Source of the DNA: an uncultured Burkholderiales bacterium
GTDB taxonomy: Bacteria > Pseudomonadota > Gammaproteobacteria > Burkholderiales > Burkholderiaceae
Reading direction: 5' to 3'
Assembly (NCBI GenBank): GCA_946480465.1
Contig: CAMLJY010000083.1
Coordinates: 1 to 22,497 of the forward strand
Length of the DNA: 22,497 nucleotides
The translations under genes were made by a program, and so were the position numbers. Below, in pieces: positions 21,944-22,497 of the stretch; the first letter of the stretch is position 1, and every line of letters begins with the position of its first letter. Under the pieces are notes generated by a model. That model was not told the origin of the DNA and did no database searches. It saw only the letters and a list, made by a program, of their open reading frames with translations.

Positions 21944-22497
21944 TCAGGCATGCAGCCGGGAGCTGCGCGGCACGCTGGCCAGCAGAAACTCCATCTGGTC
22001 GCTGAGGATGCGGCGGCCTCGCAGGATCATGTCCTCGTGCAGGCTGGGCACGTAGGGCAGGTACAGCAAGGTCATGCGCGCCTCCTCCGGCAGGCGGTTG
22101 CCCTTGCGGCCGTTGCAGGCGCGGCAGGCGGTGATGCAGTTCATCCAGCTGTCGCGCCCGCCGCGCGACACCGGCACGATGTGCTCGCGCGTCAGCGTGT
22201 CGAAGCCGAAGCAGCCCCCGCAATAGGCGCAGACGTGCCGGTCGCGCGCAAAGAGCTTGCTGTTCGTGATCGCCGGCGCCTGGCGCCAGGCGCGGCTGGG
22301 AATGGCGCCGCGCACGGCGATGATGGAGTGCACCTCGATGCGCGACTGCAGGCCGGTGGCGCGCTGGATGCCGCCGCGCAGCACCTGGCAGGCGCGGCCC
22401 AGCGTCCAGGCAATGCCATCGCAGGCGTAAAGCAACGCCGCTTCCCGAGGCGTGATCCACGCCTGCGGGCGACCGGACACATCGAGCTGCAAGACGT
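21944..22497 (-). CDS. HNH endonuclease family protein (start lies just past the right edge)
   Basis: At least 183 residues. The HNH region reads FARDRHVCAYCGGCFGFDTLTREHIVPVSRGG and SWMNCITACRACNGRKGNR, with CxxC pairs (CAYC, CRAC) for structural zinc, the catalytic His of REHIVP and the Asn of WMN. The C-terminus, LPYVPSLHEDMILRGRRILSDQMEFLLASVPRSSRL, is typical of a chromosomal HNH family widespread in proteobacteria. The frame is open to the window edge (VLQLDVSGRPQAWI); relatives as I recall them start one or two codons earlier, so the true ATG is probably outside. A TTG at 22492 is less likely. The biological role is not established; no phage or restriction genes lie beside it. Confidence 0.88.
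   Translation of the reverse strand, partial: VLQLDVSGRPQAWITPREAALLYACDGIAWTLGRACQVLRGGIQRATGLQSRIEVHSIIAVRGAIPSRAWRQAPAITNSKLFARDRHVCAYCGGCFGFDTLTREHIVPVSRGGRDSWMNCITACRACNGRKGNRLPEEARMTLLYLPYVPSLHEDMILRGRRILSDQMEFLLASVPRSSRLHA

Noticed and set aside
1..22497. tRNA, rRNA, riboswitch, integrase, transposase or phage genes.
   Set aside because: Gaps between genes are short and none contained a cloverleaf, known riboswitch core or recombinase motif that I could recognise by eye.
21944..22497. The HNH gene as a homing endonuclease or restriction enzyme.
   Set aside because: It matches a widespread chromosomal HNH family with no intron, intein, methylase or phage neighbour visible.

Overview
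The window is GC-rich, densely coding DNA with gene content typical of a betaproteobacterium of the order Burkholderiales (Leptothrix/Rubrivivax/Roseateles-like). This rests on the ubiJ-ubiB pair, the fmdB-DUF502-aspS-nudB-phosphatase order, an EpsL-type outer-membrane barrel and very high third-position GC. Species cannot be read from the sequence. No rRNA, tRNA, CRISPR array, intact insertion sequence or phage gene was found.

Left block (1-10363, all minus strand). Reading in the direction of transcription: ubiJ and ubiB (ubiquinone assembly and its kinase-like factor), a sodium:solute symporter with a histidine-rich tail, then fmdB, a DUF502 membrane protein and aspS from a promoter at 6553-6584. 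Next comes an AbrB-type antitoxin and Doc-type toxin pair with its own promoter and palindromic operator, then aroG (DAHP synthase), nudB and an endonuclease/exonuclease/phosphatase-family gene. The first codons of a response regulator run off the left edge. The toxin-antitoxin pair and aroG sit between aspS and nudB, which are near neighbours in many relatives.

Middle block (10661-17957, all plus strand). This is a sugar-precursor and exopolysaccharide initiation locus: an undecaprenyl-phosphate hexose-1-phosphate transferase, an EpsL-like outer-membrane protein, galE, manC, rmlB and rmlA. A sigma-54-like promoter candidate lies upstream. The locus has no glycosyltransferase, flippase, polymerase, Wza/Wzc or rmlC/rmlD in the window. 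It therefore looks like the starter part of a pathway completed elsewhere.

Right block (17958-22497). Downstream of rmlA lie the 3' end of one LuxR-type regulator and a second LuxR-type regulator split by a one-base frameshift; the two overlap at an ATGA. A spacer with a perfect 20-bp palindrome follows, then a large predicted outer-membrane lipoprotein of unknown function starting at TTG. After a 337-bp gene-free stretch, an HNH endonuclease gene on the minus strand is cut by the right edge.

Nothing here is clearly a new multi-gene system. The best leads are the decayed regulator pair with its palindrome and lipoprotein neighbour, the possible sigma-54 control of the exopolysaccharide starter locus, and a toxin with an altered Fic/Doc motif.
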